Shown here in pieces: positions 49,957 to 58,428 of a stretch of 64,000 nt of DNA. Where the stretch lies: NCBI GenBank assembly GCA_038748775.1, contig JBCDIT010000015.1:22120-86119 (forward strand). The letters are read 5' to 3'. The notes below the pieces were generated by a model that ran no database searches, was not told the DNA's origin, and worked only from the letters and a program-made list of their open reading frames with translations. Both the position numbers and the translations under genes were made by a program. How positions within the stretch are numbered: the stretch's first letter is position 1; each line of letters starts with the position of its first letter. The stretch comes from DAIQNV01 sp038748775. Its GTDB lineage: Bacteria > Planctomycetota > Phycisphaerae > Phycisphaerales > UBA1924.

Positions 49957-51930
49957 TTAGCTGCCGTGCGCCGTTTCTTCCATCTGCTCGCGGCCGGTTC
50001 CGCCGTGCACGTAGCGGCCGCTGGTCCCCGGGAACTGCTTGATCGCCTCTTGCTTCGGCTCGCGTCCCTTGCCCAGCAGATCTGTGGGCGTCTTCTCCGG
50101 GATGATGTAGTCGGTTGAGGGCTGCGCGTCGCTGACGGCGATCGCGGCCTCCGCGGCCTTGAACATCGAGTCGTCGGTGTTCTCGTAGAGCTCTCGGAAG
50201 GCCTTGGTGATCTCGAGCTCGGCGATGTCGAAGAAGTGGAGCGCCGCGGTCTTGTCACGCTCGAACTCGGCGCTGCCGTGCCCGGCGCGGATGTCCTTGT
50301 CGAGGCGGCTGAGCGTGCAGGCCCAGGCGTGCAGGTAGATCGCGGCGTCGGCGATGCGGGCCTGAACGCATTGGCGCGTCACGATCTCCGCATCGAACCG
50401 CTTGCTCGAAGCCTTGAACTGATAGCTCAGCTCGCTGATGAGCTTGCTCAGGCGCTGGCCCTGGCCGATGAGGCTCGGGTGCAGGCCCTCGAGGGCCGGC
50501 GCCTTGCGACGGATACCGAGGATGACCTCGGTGCCGACCGGCACGCCGGCGCGAACGACGTTCCACGAGATCTGGAACTTCTCCGCCGCTTCCTTGAGGC
50601 CAAGCAGCTTCTCCGCCAGCTGCTTGCCCCCGTACGCGAAGACGAACGCCTGCATCACTTCGTTGGCGCCCTCGACGATGGTGTTGATGCGGCTGTCGCG
50701 GAAGATCCGCTCGACCTCGTTCTCTGTCATGTACGACTCGCCGCCCATGATCTGCATCGCGTCGTTAACGGTGCGCCAGCCCATCTCCGAGCAGAAGGTC
50801 TTGCAGACCGCCGTCTCGACCATGATGTCGGCGTCGCCCCGGTCGAGGAAGCCGGTCGTGGCGTAGAGCAGGCTGTCCATCGCGTAGACGTACGCGCTCA
50901 TGCGGGCGATGTTCCGCTTCACGAGCTCAAAGTCGCTCAGCGGGCGCTGGAACTGGTAGCGCGTCCGGGCCCACTTGATCGCCTGGTCCTTGGCGCGACG
51001 GGCGCCGCCCAACATCCCGGCGCTGAGGGTGCAGCGACCGTAGTTGAGGCAGGTGAGCGCCACGTTGAGGCCCTTGCCCTCCTTGTGGAGTAGGTGCCAC
51101 TTCGGAACCTTGACGTTCTCGAAGGTGATCCGCGCCTGCCACGTGCCGCGGATGCCGCACTTGCTGCGGTTCTTCGAGTAGATGTTGATGCCCTCCATGT
51201 CCGGGTTGCAGACCAAGGCGGTGACCTTGGTCTTCCCGTCGGGCATCTTCTGCTTGGCCATGACGGTGAATAGGCCCGAGATCGCGCCCGAGGTCGCCCA
51301 CTTCTTCTCGCCGTTGAGGACGTAGTGCTCGCCGTCCTCGGACAGCTCGCAGAACGTCTCTTGACCGCCGGCATCGCAGCCGACGTTGGGCTCACTCAGG
51401 CAGAACGCGCTGAGCCACTCGCGGGCGAGCTTGGGCAGCCATTCTTTCTTCTGACGCTCGGTCCCGAAGAGCATCAACGCCTTGCAACCGATCGACTGGT
51501 GGGCGCTCACAACCACGGCGGTCGAGCCGCAGTACTTGCCGATGAGTTCGAGCACGCGGTTGTAGCTCGTGATGCCCATCCCGAGCCCGCCATACTCCTT
51601 GCTGATGGTCATCCCGAGAACGCCCATGTCGAAGAGGCGCTTGAGGGCCCATTCGGGGATGTATTGCTCCTGGTCGATCTGGATCGACGGGTGCTCGTTC
51701 TTCAGATAGTCCTCGAGCTCGGCCAGCAGACGGTCACACTCGGCGGTTTCTTCCGGACGCTCGGTGGCGACGTCGAAGTACGGGAAGAGAAGGTCGTTGC
51801 GGACGCGACCCCAGAAGAAGTTCTTCACGATCCCGAGCTCGGTCGGCTCGGGACCCATTAGCGTCTCGGCGTCCTCGATCATCTTCCGGTCGCGGTCCGA
51901 CACACCCTTGATCGACTTCAGATCAGCCAT
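49957..51930 (-). CDS. Acyl-CoA dehydrogenase with C-terminal extension
   Basis: A 657-residue FAD-dependent acyl-CoA dehydrogenase, larger than the usual 380-400. The core is residues about 70-470: GMTISKEYGGLGMGITSYNRVLELIGKYCGST, FCLSEPNVGCDAGGQ, NGEKKWATSG, MGGESYMTENEVERIFRDSRINTIVEGANEV (with the probable catalytic Glu). A helical C-terminal extension of about 190 residues resembles the VLCAD/ACAD9-type layout. ATG 51930 follows GGGAGGT. It lies between the crotonase genes and the E1-alpha gene and should oxidise the acyl-CoA they share. Confidence 0.9.
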   Translation of the reverse strand: MADLKSIKGVSDRDRKMIEDAETLMGPEPTELGIVKNFFWGRVRNDLLFPYFDVATERPEETAECDRLLAELEDYLKNEHPSIQIDQEQYIPEWALKRLFDMGVLGMTISKEYGGLGMGITSYNRVLELIGKYCGSTAVVVSAHQSIGCKALMLFGTERQKKEWLPKLAREWLSAFCLSEPNVGCDAGGQETFCELSEDGEHYVLNGEKKWATSGAISGLFTVMAKQKMPDGKTKVTALVCNPDMEGINIYSKNRSKCGIRGTWQARITFENVKVPKWHLLHKEGKGLNVALTCLNYGRCTLSAGMLGGARRAKDQAIKWARTRYQFQRPLSDFELVKRNIARMSAYVYAMDSLLYATTGFLDRGDADIMVETAVCKTFCSEMGWRTVNDAMQIMGGESYMTENEVERIFRDSRINTIVEGANEVMQAFVFAYGGKQLAEKLLGLKEAAEKFQISWNVVRAGVPVGTEVILGIRRKAPALEGLHPSLIGQGQRLSKLISELSYQFKASSKRFDAEIVTRQCVQARIADAAIYLHAWACTLSRLDKDIRAGHGSAEFERDKTAALHFFDIAELEITKAFRELYENTDDSMFKAAEAAIAVSDAQPSTDYIIPEKTPTDLLGKGREPKQEAIKQFPGTSGRYVHGGTGREQMEETAHGS

Positions 51931-52110
51931 CCTGATACCTCCCGACATTGACGTCCGCGACGCCCGGTTCTGGACCGATTCCGCTCGGGGTCCCTGATGC
52001 AGGCTCCCGAGCCCTCACCCAAGCGAACTGTAGCAATACAGATTCGTCAGGCGACCCTGCCCGATGCCCCTCACCAAAAATGAACATATCCGAAGCCGGC
52101 GGGCCGGTTT

Positions 52111-52980
52111 CTATTTCGACAAGAAGGCCGCGATGGCTTCCTTACCGGCGGGCTCGCCGCGCAGACGGACCAAGTGCGCACGCTCTGCGGCCAGTGCCTG
52201 GGGCCAACCCTGGGTCAGGCCCGTTTCAACGCACTCTGCGGTGGCCGAACCGGGGCCGGTGGACTCGATATCGGTCCGGACCGCTTCGAGAGCCTCGGTC
52301 GCTGCTCCTGCGTTATCGGGCCTTCCGATCCAGCAGAGCGGTGCTCCGTCCCGAGAGACCGGCGGCGATTCGAGGCACCATTGTGCCGCGGCGGAGCGGA
52401 GCGTTGTCTGGTCTTCGACGACCCGATCGAACAGACCTGCCTCGACGGCCTCGGGGTAGGTGAACGCCTTGCCGGACGCGGTGCGGCGGATCGCCTCGGC
52501 GGGATCGACCCGGGCGGGCAGCAGGTTGGTCCCGCCCCAGCCTGGGCAGATGCTCAGGCCGGCCTCGGGGAGGCCGATTGGGTAGGGCTTGCCGGCTGGG
52601 CTCGGAGCGCCGATCAACGCGTCGCAGTGCATCGCGAGTTCGAGGCCTCCGCCGAGGGCGGCGCCGTTGATCGCCGCGGCGGTGGGGCAGGGCAGGGCGG
52701 AGATCATCCCGAAGACCTTGGCGCCGTACCCGAGGTAGGCGTGCAGTTCGTCGTCGCTCATCGCCTGGATCGACTTCAGGTCGGCCCCTGCGACAAAGAC
52801 GCGGTCGCTCGCGGACGCGAGAACCATGCCAGTCGCGTCGGACGGGACGTGATCCAGCGCCGCTTCGAGACGCTCGATGAGGTCGCGTTCGAGGACGACG
52901 ACAGGGCGTCCGGGCTGTTCGAGGATGATCGTGTGGACACCGTCGTCGGAGCGTTCGATCGGAAGCGGATCGGCGGGCAT
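52111..52980 (-). CDS. Enoyl-CoA hydratase/isomerase (crotonase 1)
   Basis: A 289-residue crotonase. The oxyanion-hole regions are VFVAGADLKSI and NGAALGGGLELAMHCD. Both catalytic Glu of enoyl-CoA hydratase are present (GGGLELAM and LPEAGLSICPGWGG). The last 100 residues are more divergent and contain a Trp-rich patch. It probably hydrates an enoyl-CoA made by the adjacent acyl-CoA dehydrogenase. It lies 20 nt downstream of crotonase 2, on the same strand. Confidence 0.88.
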   Translation of the reverse strand: MPADPLPIERSDDGVHTIILEQPGRPVVVLERDLIERLEAALDHVPSDATGMVLASASDRVFVAGADLKSIQAMSDDELHAYLGYGAKVFGMISALPCPTAAAINGAALGGGLELAMHCDALIGAPSPAGKPYPIGLPEAGLSICPGWGGTNLLPARVDPAEAIRRTASGKAFTYPEAVEAGLFDRVVEDQTTLRSAAAQWCLESPPVSRDGAPLCWIGRPDNAGAATEALEAVRTDIESTGPGSATAECVETGLTQGWPQALAAERAHLVRLRGEPAGKEAIAAFLSK

Positions 52981-53000
52981 GCGGATCTCCGTTCGTTGAG

Positions 53001-53774
53001 CTAGTTGGTGAGTCGGGCGCTCAAGATCGCTTGCGCGGAGGGGCTGAGCACGACCTCGGCGCTGAGCGCCGCGCCGCGGAGCACGACGTTTTCGTCGAGT
53101 GACCCGTCGAGTTCGTTGAGCAGGCCTTTGGTCACAGCGAGCGCTGTTGGGCCGCCGGTGGCGAGGCGTGAGACGACCTTGTCGGTCACGGAATCGAGTT
53201 GGTCACGATTTGGCGCGACGTGATCGACGAACCCGAACCTGTGGGCGTCGGCCCCGTTAATAACGCCTCCGCGGAGCAGCACCGCTCGCGCCGAGCCGGC
53301 TCCGATTTTGCGCACCAACCACGGCGCCACGACCGCGGGGCACAGGCCCAAGTCGACTTCGGGGAACCCGAGCTTCGCGTCTGCGTGAGAGATCGCGAGG
53401 TCGCACACACAGGCGAGTCCGCATCCGCCGCCGATCGCGGCTCCGTTGACGGCCGCGACGGTCACCGAGGGCAGCGTGCGTACGCGGAGCGTCAGCTTCG
53501 CGAGAGACTCGAGCAGGCGGAGTGGAAGGGTGGCGTCGCCGGACCCGCCGGCTGATTCGTCGACCACGATCTCCTTGAGATCCATGCCTGCGCAGAACGC
53601 CCTGCCGGCGCCGGTGAGCACGGTGGCGACGACGCCTTCGGCTTGCTCCAGGTCGTCCATCCGCGCGTGCAACGCTTCGAGCAAGCCGACCGACATCGCG
53701 TTCCGTTGCTCGGCGCGATTGAGTGTGATTCGGGCCACTGGGCCATCGATCGTGAGCGTCGCCAGTTCGGTCAT
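53001..53774 (-). CDS. Methylglutaconyl-CoA hydratase-like crotonase (crotonase 2)
   Basis: A 257-residue crotonase. NRAEQRNAMS and GRAFCAGMDLKE are standard. The region GGGCGLACVCDLAISHADAKLGFPEVDLGLCPAVVAPWLVRKIG has Gly instead of the first catalytic Glu but keeps the second (FPEVDLG). This matches the LiuC-type methylglutaconyl-CoA hydratases of leucine catabolism. The assignment is supported by the HMG-CoA lyase gene two genes upstream in the same operon. Start and stop are within 4 nt of crotonase 3 (overlap ATGA). Confidence 0.85.
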   Translation of the reverse strand: MTELATLTIDGPVARITLNRAEQRNAMSVGLLEALHARMDDLEQAEGVVATVLTGAGRAFCAGMDLKEIVVDESAGGSGDATLPLRLLESLAKLTLRVRTLPSVTVAAVNGAAIGGGCGLACVCDLAISHADAKLGFPEVDLGLCPAVVAPWLVRKIGAGSARAVLLRGGVINGADAHRFGFVDHVAPNRDQLDSVTDKVVSRLATGGPTALAVTKGLLNELDGSLDENVVLRGAALSAEVVLSPSAQAILSARLTN

Positions 53775-54493
53775 TGTCCGAAGACCTCCCTTTGGATTCT
53801 CTCGACCGTATCAGGTCCGAGCGAGTCGAGCGACGCGTTCAGGCCTGCTCGCACTGCTTCATCGCTCACACCTTCGAGGTCCAGCGTCCAGCGTTTGGTG
53901 TGCATCGCCCCGTGCCCGGGCTTCTTGGCGATACGCGTCGCGAGTCTGATCGCGGCGCTGCGCGCGTCGTCGGCGAGTTCGTGCACAAGCCCGAGCTGCG
54001 CCGCTCGGCGACCGTCGACCAGCTCTGCATCGAGGGTGATGCCTCGCGCTCGCCCGCCGGTCGAGCCGATGAGGAAAGGGCCAGACACCGCCGGCGAGAG
54101 TCCGAGTTTGACGACCGGGTAGCCGAGTTTGGCATCGGGTTCCGCGATCACGACGTCGGCCCCCCCGAGCAACGCGCAACCCCCGGCGACCGCGGCGCCG
54201 TGGATGCCCATGACGATTGGGGCTGAGCAAGCGCGCATCGCGACGATCGTCTCGCTGAGCCCTTCGAGCTGAGCGCGGAGCACGGAGTGCGCCGGTTCGG
54301 GCGCGTGCGATCTCAAATCGAACCCGGCGCAAAACGACTTGCCCCGTCCGAAACACGAGATCGCCCGGGTGTCGTGGCTTATGCGGAACGCACCGGCGAG
54401 TTCGGAGAGCATGTCGGGCGTGAGCGCGTTGCGCTTCTCCGGGCGGTTGAGGGTGACCACTCGGACCGGGCCCTCGTCGCTGACGCGGATCAC
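53771..54493 (-). CDS. Crotonase-family protein lacking both hydratase Glu residues (crotonase 3)
   Basis: A 240-residue crotonase-fold protein starting at GTG 54493, overlapping the HMG-CoA lyase stop (GTGA). NRPEKRNALT and KSFCAGFDLRS are canonical. In the active-site strip, GGCALLGGADVVIAEPDAKLGYPVVKLGL has Ala and Val where hydratases carry the two catalytic Glu. It may be an isomerase, thioesterase-like or non-catalytic partner. It is bracketed by coupled leucine-type genes, so a role in the same pathway is likely. Confidence 0.82.
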   Translation of the reverse strand: MIRVSDEGPVRVVTLNRPEKRNALTPDMLSELAGAFRISHDTRAISCFGRGKSFCAGFDLRSHAPEPAHSVLRAQLEGLSETIVAMRACSAPIVMGIHGAAVAGGCALLGGADVVIAEPDAKLGYPVVKLGLSPAVSGPFLIGSTGGRARGITLDAELVDGRRAAQLGLVHELADDARSAAIRLATRIAKKPGHGAMHTKRWTLDLEGVSDEAVRAGLNASLDSLGPDTVERIQREVFGQ

Positions 54494-55461
54494 GACGAGG
54501 CGCCCGCGCGAGACTCGGACACGATGGCGGCCGCGATTGTCTCGGCGTTCGACAGCGAGTCGCGGCGAACGCCGGTCTCAAAGCCCGCCTCGTGAACACT
54601 CCGGACCAGAACGCTCGTCGAAAGATTCCCCGGCGCCCGCTTCTCAGGCGTACTCGCGTAGGGGCACCCGCCGAGACCGCCCACGGCGCCGTCGAACGCT
54701 CGGACGCCGGCTTCGAGGCCCGCTCGCACGCAGGCGGCGGCGTTGCCGAACGTGTCGTGGAGATGCAAGCCGATGGTCGAAGGCTCGACCAGATCGCTCC
54801 GCGCCGAGAGATGCTCGACGAGACGCAGGACCGCCTCGGGCTTCGCAGCTCCGATCGTGTCTCCGATCAGGTAGAACGGCTCGCCCTGGTCGTTGTGGTC
54901 GATCCAGTCTTCGGGGAGCACCGCGTTGAGCTGGTGACACACCTTGGACACCCGGTTCGGCGGGGTCGGGCCTTCGAAGGGGCACGCGAATGCACACGAG
55001 ATGTACACGGCGAGGTCGAGCCCATTGTCCCTCGCGAGATCGGCGACCGGCACGAAGCGTTCGATGGTCTCGGCGATCGTTGCGTTGGTGTTCTTCTCGC
55101 TGAAAGTCTCGCTCGCGGCGGTGAAGACGCTGACCTTGTCGATGAGCCTGTTTACGCCGTGAGCGGCTCGAGCGTGATCGTTCACATCTAGCAGGCGTTC
55201 CATGCCCTGTTCGTTGGGGACCAGGGCGGAATAGACAACGTTGTCGGGCTTCGAGCGGGCGAGCAACTCGCATAGTTCCGCCGCGTCGCCCAGCTGCGGG
55301 ATCCACTTCGGGCTCACGAAACTGGTGATCTCGACCTCGTCAACACCCGAGCGGTCGATCGCGGCGACCAACTCGGCCTTGCGCTCGGTCGCAACACGGC
55401 CTTCTTCGTTCTGCAGGCCATCGCGAGCGGCGACGTCGGTGATCCGGACACGATCGGGCAT
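54490..55461 (-). CDS. mvaB: Hydroxymethylglutaryl-CoA lyase
   Basis: A 323-residue HMG-CoA lyase, which cleaves HMG-CoA to acetyl-CoA and acetoacetate in the last step of leucine breakdown. Catalytic features: Arg-Asp in ARDGLQNE (residues 12-19), metal-binding His pair in GLHLHDTFGNA, and the Cys signature GGLGGCPYA (near residue 268). It is the first gene of the minus-strand run that continues with the three crotonases. The starts of this gene and the DUF427 gene are divergent, 39 nt apart. Confidence 0.94.
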   Translation of the reverse strand: MPDRVRITDVAARDGLQNEEGRVATERKAELVAAIDRSGVDEVEITSFVSPKWIPQLGDAAELCELLARSKPDNVVYSALVPNEQGMERLLDVNDHARAAHGVNRLIDKVSVFTAASETFSEKNTNATIAETIERFVPVADLARDNGLDLAVYISCAFACPFEGPTPPNRVSKVCHQLNAVLPEDWIDHNDQGEPFYLIGDTIGAAKPEAVLRLVEHLSARSDLVEPSTIGLHLHDTFGNAAACVRAGLEAGVRAFDGAVGGLGGCPYASTPEKRAPGNLSTSVLVRSVHEAGFETGVRRDSLSNAETIAAAIVSESRAGASS

Positions 55462-55500
55462 TGTCGCATCCTACCTCGCTGGCTTGTCGAACCGCTGGAC

Positions 55501-56004
55501 ATGCTCAAACGCCCCAAGCCCGACAAACCGCGAATTGGACAGAGGAGTGTCTGGGACTTTCCTCGCCCGCCTGCGGTCGAGCGTGAAACGCGTGAGGTGC
55601 GCATCGAGTTCGGCGGTGTCGTGATCGCGCGGACCTCCGGCGCGTTGAAGGTCCTCGAGACCAGCCATCCGCCCGTCTACTTCGTGCCTCGGGGCGACTT
55701 CGAGCCCGGGGTTCTGCGCCCGAGCGAGAAGGTGTCGACGTCGTGCGAATGGAAGGGATGGGCGACGTATCACGACGTCGTCATGAACGAGCGCGTAGCC
55801 AGCGCGGCGGGCTTCAGCTACGAGGATCCGGTGCGATCGTTCGAACGGATCCGAGGCATGGTCAACGTGTACGCGGGCCCGATGGACGCGTGCTACGTCG
55901 GTGACGAGCGCGTTACGCCACAGCCAGGCGATTTTTACAGTGGTTGGATCACGAGCGACGTGTCCGGGCCCTTCAAGGGGATTCCGGGGAGCTGGGGTTG
56001 GTAG
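55501..56004 (+). CDS. DUF427 domain protein
   Basis: A 167-residue DUF427 protein. The family pattern is clear: VVIARTSGALKVLETSHPPVYFVPRGDFEPGVL, then CEWKGWATYHDVV, and FYSGWITSDVSGPFKG near the end. DUF427 proteins are small beta-rich proteins of unknown biochemical role. The 3' end overlaps the convergent lipoprotein gene by 32 nt. Confidence 0.82.
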   Translation: MLKRPKPDKPRIGQRSVWDFPRPPAVERETREVRIEFGGVVIARTSGALKVLETSHPPVYFVPRGDFEPGVLRPSEKVSTSCEWKGWATYHDVVMNERVASAAGFSYEDPVRSFERIRGMVNVYAGPMDACYVGDERVTPQPGDFYSGWITSDVSGPFKGIPGSWGW

Positions 56005-56422
56005 CGCCGCCCCCTGGAGTGCCCGAGTCGTCGGCGGTCTGATCTGCCTCGGCCTCGGCTTGCTCCGCAGCGGTCGTCGGCGCTTCCTCGTCGTCGTCGC
56101 CCAGGCTCAGGAAGGGAATCGTGTCGTCGATGTTCCGGAGCGTCGTCCGCAGCGCGGCAAGATGAACATCGAGGCTCGCGAGCGTCTTGTCGATGTTTGT
56201 AAGCGTCCCGTCGACCGAACTCAGGGTGCTGTCGATCGACTTCAGCGAGGTGTCGATCGTCTCGAGCTTGTCGTTGATCTCTTCGACCGTGTCAAGGCGT
56301 TCGTCGAGCTTGACGAGGCGACCGTTCACCGCCTGGACCTGGTCGTGGATGTCTTGCACGATGCAGCCGGGGAGAAAGGCGGCCGCGAACAGGAGGAGGG
56401 CGAGTCGGAGGCGTCGGTTCAT
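55973..56422 (-). CDS. Coiled-coil lipoprotein
   Basis: A 149-residue protein with signal and lipobox (FLPGC, residues 16-20). The mature part is a heptad-type coiled coil with a repeated seven-residue rhythm (LVKLDERLDTVEEI, LETIDTSLKSIDSTLSSVDGTLTNIDKTLASLD), an Lpp-like arrangement, and an acidic Ala/Glu/Asp tail. It probably forms a trimer or tether at the envelope. ATG 56422 is used because it gives the basic start (NRRLRLAL). It converges with the DUF427 gene. Confidence 0.72.
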   Translation of the reverse strand: MNRRLRLALLLFAAAFLPGCIVQDIHDQVQAVNGRLVKLDERLDTVEEINDKLETIDTSLKSIDSTLSSVDGTLTNIDKTLASLDVHLAALRTTLRNIDDTIPFLSLGDDDEEAPTTAAEQAEAEADQTADDSGTPGGGATNPSSPESP

Positions 56423-56570
56423 GTCCCTGATCGTAACGATTTTGAGCAACCCGCTCGGCTTGCTGGAATAACCCGCTTGGCGTGTGTGTTGCCGCGGCGA
56501 CCCGCTTCGGCGGATCGTCTATTTCATTGCTCACGAATAGACCAGACACGATCGGAACAAGGAGACACAC

Positions 56571-57026
56571 ATGCGAGCTGCTTCGACATTGGGTGCGGTG
56601 GTGATCGTTGGCGTTGGCTTCGGGCTCGTCGGATGTTCGTCGACGGACACCGCTTCAACACAGAACAACGTTGTCCTCCAGGAAGCTTCGGGCGATGCTG
56701 AGATCGTGCTGGTCGCGATGCACGCCGACTGGTGCGGGGCCTGTGAGCGGATGGGCCCGGAGGTCATGGAAGCGATGGGGCAGATCGACGCGAAAAGCGT
56801 GAAACTTGTCAAAGCCGATCTCACCGATCGTGACGACCCGGCTGGGAAGGCCAGCCTCGACGCGATGGGGCTCGGGGATCTCTACAAGATGAACGGCGGC
56901 AAGACCGGCGTCCTGTACATCGTCGATGCCGATTCCGGCGAGGTGCTCGGCAAGCTCCAGGGCGGCCGCGCCAAGACCGAGACCATCGTCGCCGACGTGA
57001 ACGCGGCTCTGGCTGACCTCGGCTAA
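56571..57026 (+). CDS. Thioredoxin-fold lipoprotein
   Basis: A 151-residue exported protein with lipobox (GLVGC, residues 18-22) after a signal. The thioredoxin active site is ADWCGACERMG (CxxC with Gly-Ala), followed by LVKADLTDRDDPAG and a VLYIVDADSGEVLGKLQGG strand, in place of the usual cis-Pro loop TPT. A SD GGAG lies before ATG 56571. It probably works as a periplasmic thiol-disulfide oxidoreductase anchored to a membrane. Confidence 0.82.
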   Translation: MRAASTLGAVVIVGVGFGLVGCSSTDTASTQNNVVLQEASGDAEIVLVAMHADWCGACERMGPEVMEAMGQIDAKSVKLVKADLTDRDDPAGKASLDAMGLGDLYKMNGGKTGVLYIVDADSGEVLGKLQGGRAKTETIVADVNAALADLG

Positions 57027-57499
57027 GCGATCAAGCGCCGCGCCCACGGGGCACCGGGGCTCGATGCAGGCGGCGGGTCGTGACCGCGCCGGGCCCTATC
57101 GGGGTTCTCGGTCTCACTGATAGTGGGGCACTTCGCGTTCGTCGCTCGGTCACTTTCCGAAATCTTTCGACCATCATGCGGCCATGCATCTGTTCGGTGC
57201 ATGGTCGTTTTTGTCGATAACATCAGCATTTGCAGCATCTTGGGGTCATCTCGTAGTGGCCGTCATGTTCTCGGCGCCGTGTTAACCCCAGAACATACTT
57301 GAGATTGCGTTTTTCTTGAGACCCATTGGCGTGGTACCATTTCGTTGTCTAGGGAGCGATGAGAGAGCAAGACACCTCCCAAGACATTGGATTGCGCCCG
57401 CCGTAGCTCTGCTGCGGGAGTGCTCGGTGGGCATGCGTGGTCGTCCCGTGATAGGGAACGCGCGGCTTGGCTGAATTTGTTTGCCAGGGAGAACGAGAG
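57027..57499 (+). other. Intergenic region and leader of PEP-CTERM-like gene 1
   Basis: 473 bases with no confident gene. It holds a terminator hairpin (57182-57212), a TTGG-CGTGGTA motif near 57325-57335 that recurs at 58307-58320, and a possible 15-codon open frame (57359-57406) that has no support. The sequence after 57200 is less GC-rich. I see no known RNA family. Confidence 0.4.
57182..57212 (+). terminator. Rho-independent terminator-like hairpin
   Basis: A 7-bp stem (CCATGCA / TGCATGG) with a 9-nt loop, followed by TCGTTTTT. It lies about 155 nt after the thioredoxin-like gene and would end that transcript. Confidence 0.5.
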
Positions 57500-58132
57500 A
57501 TGATCAGGATCAACAAGACCCTCTTTGGTGGAGCGCTGCTGACGGCTGGTGTCGTGGCAAATGCGGCCGCCCAGGAGTTCACGCTTCCGGGCAACGTGCC
57601 GCCCTACGCCGACACGTACGTGCAGGGAACCGTGTACGACTACTACACGGTTGGCACCCTCACCGGTGACAGCACCAACGGCGGTTTCCCGGACAGCTAC
57701 GCCATCAACAGTTCGTCTGGTTCGACGCTCGCCAACATCACCGTCAACAGCCTTTCAGCGTACGCCAGCGGGGCTGGCAACACCGACTTCCTCGGGTTCT
57801 CGTCCGCGATCTCGTACGTCTACGTCTCGGTCACGCTGAGCGCGGCGCTGGAGATGGCGTGGGACTTCACCCAGGAGGCGGGCTTCGCCCCGGCCGGCCT
57901 GATCCGGATCACCGACTGGTCCGCAGGGGGCGTCACGGTCTTCGAGACCGCGGCGGACAGCGCGGGCACCGACAGCTTCAACCTCACGGCCGGCAACGTG
58001 TACGGCATCCTGCTCATCGCGAGCGCGGGTCAGGAAGGCACCGGTTTCGCCGAGGCCAACCTTGTTCCGAGCCCCGGTTCGCTCGGGCTTATCGGTCTCG
58101 CCGGCATCGCCGCGGTTCGCCGCCGCCGCTGA
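57500..58132 (+). CDS. PEP-CTERM-like secreted protein 1
   Basis: A 210-residue exported protein. The signal peptide is residues 1-22 (TLFGGALLTAGVVANAAAQ). The mature domain is a Tyr/Ser/Gly-rich beta protein (GNVPPYADTYVQGTVYDYYTVG, AWDFTQEAGFAPAGLIRI). The C-terminus (VPSPGSLGLIGLAGIAAVRR then RR) is a PEP-CTERM-like sorting tail: Pro-x-Pro-Gly, hydrophobic span, Arg cluster. Such tails are normally processed by exosortase-type enzymes; none is in the window. It is about 40% similar by eye to the next gene product. Confidence 0.8.
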   Translation: MIRINKTLFGGALLTAGVVANAAAQEFTLPGNVPPYADTYVQGTVYDYYTVGTLTGDSTNGGFPDSYAINSSSGSTLANITVNSLSAYASGAGNTDFLGFSSAISYVYVSVTLSAALEMAWDFTQEAGFAPAGLIRITDWSAGGVTVFETAADSAGTDSFNLTAGNVYGILLIASAGQEGTGFAEANLVPSPGSLGLIGLAGIAAVRRRR

Positions 58133-58154
58133 TCAATCGATCTCTCGACTTCCC

Positions 58155-58183
58155 CGTCGACGCCCGGGACCCGGGCGGCGACG
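58155..58183 (+). terminator. Hairpin after PEP-CTERM-like gene 1
   Basis: A two-part stem (CGTCG-CGCCCGG / CCGGGCG-CGACG, one mismatch, GAC loop) with no T-run, 22 nt after the stop. A second small hairpin (GGGGC-TTT-GCCCC) follows at 58193-58205. It probably ends or stabilises the transcript. Confidence 0.4.
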
Positions 58184-58295
58184 CTTGCTGGTGGGGCTTT
58201 GCCCCGTAACTTGTGTTGGGCATTTTGGCCCCTGGGGATATCGGTCTCGACAACTGTGCAAATCGGCGCAAGTCGCTGCTGTGTATGTATTTGTG

Positions 58296-58324
58296 TTGGA
58301 TCGGTATTGGTGGCGTGGTATGGT
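58296..58324 (+). promoter_or_regulatory. Candidate promoter of PEP-CTERM-like gene 2
   Basis: TTGGAT (58296-58301) and TATGGT (58319-58324) are separated by 17 nt and lie about 105 nt before ATG 58429. The spacer carries TTGG-TG-GCGTGG, which is also upstream of gene 1. Confidence 0.4.
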
Positions 58325-58428
58325 GCCCGTTGCATCGGTCCGCGCACGAATGGTCCGTAGATCCGAGGGTTTTGCACGCTGTTAATGCAGTGCTGCGGCC
58401 CGATAAGCAATGAGAGAGAGGACATGAG

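Noticed and set aside
57359..57406. A 15-codon upstream open frame (leader peptide) before PEP-CTERM-like gene 1
   Set aside because: An AGGGAG site is near, but the peptide has no attenuator feature and is not kept before the paralogue, where the matching frame stops after five codons.
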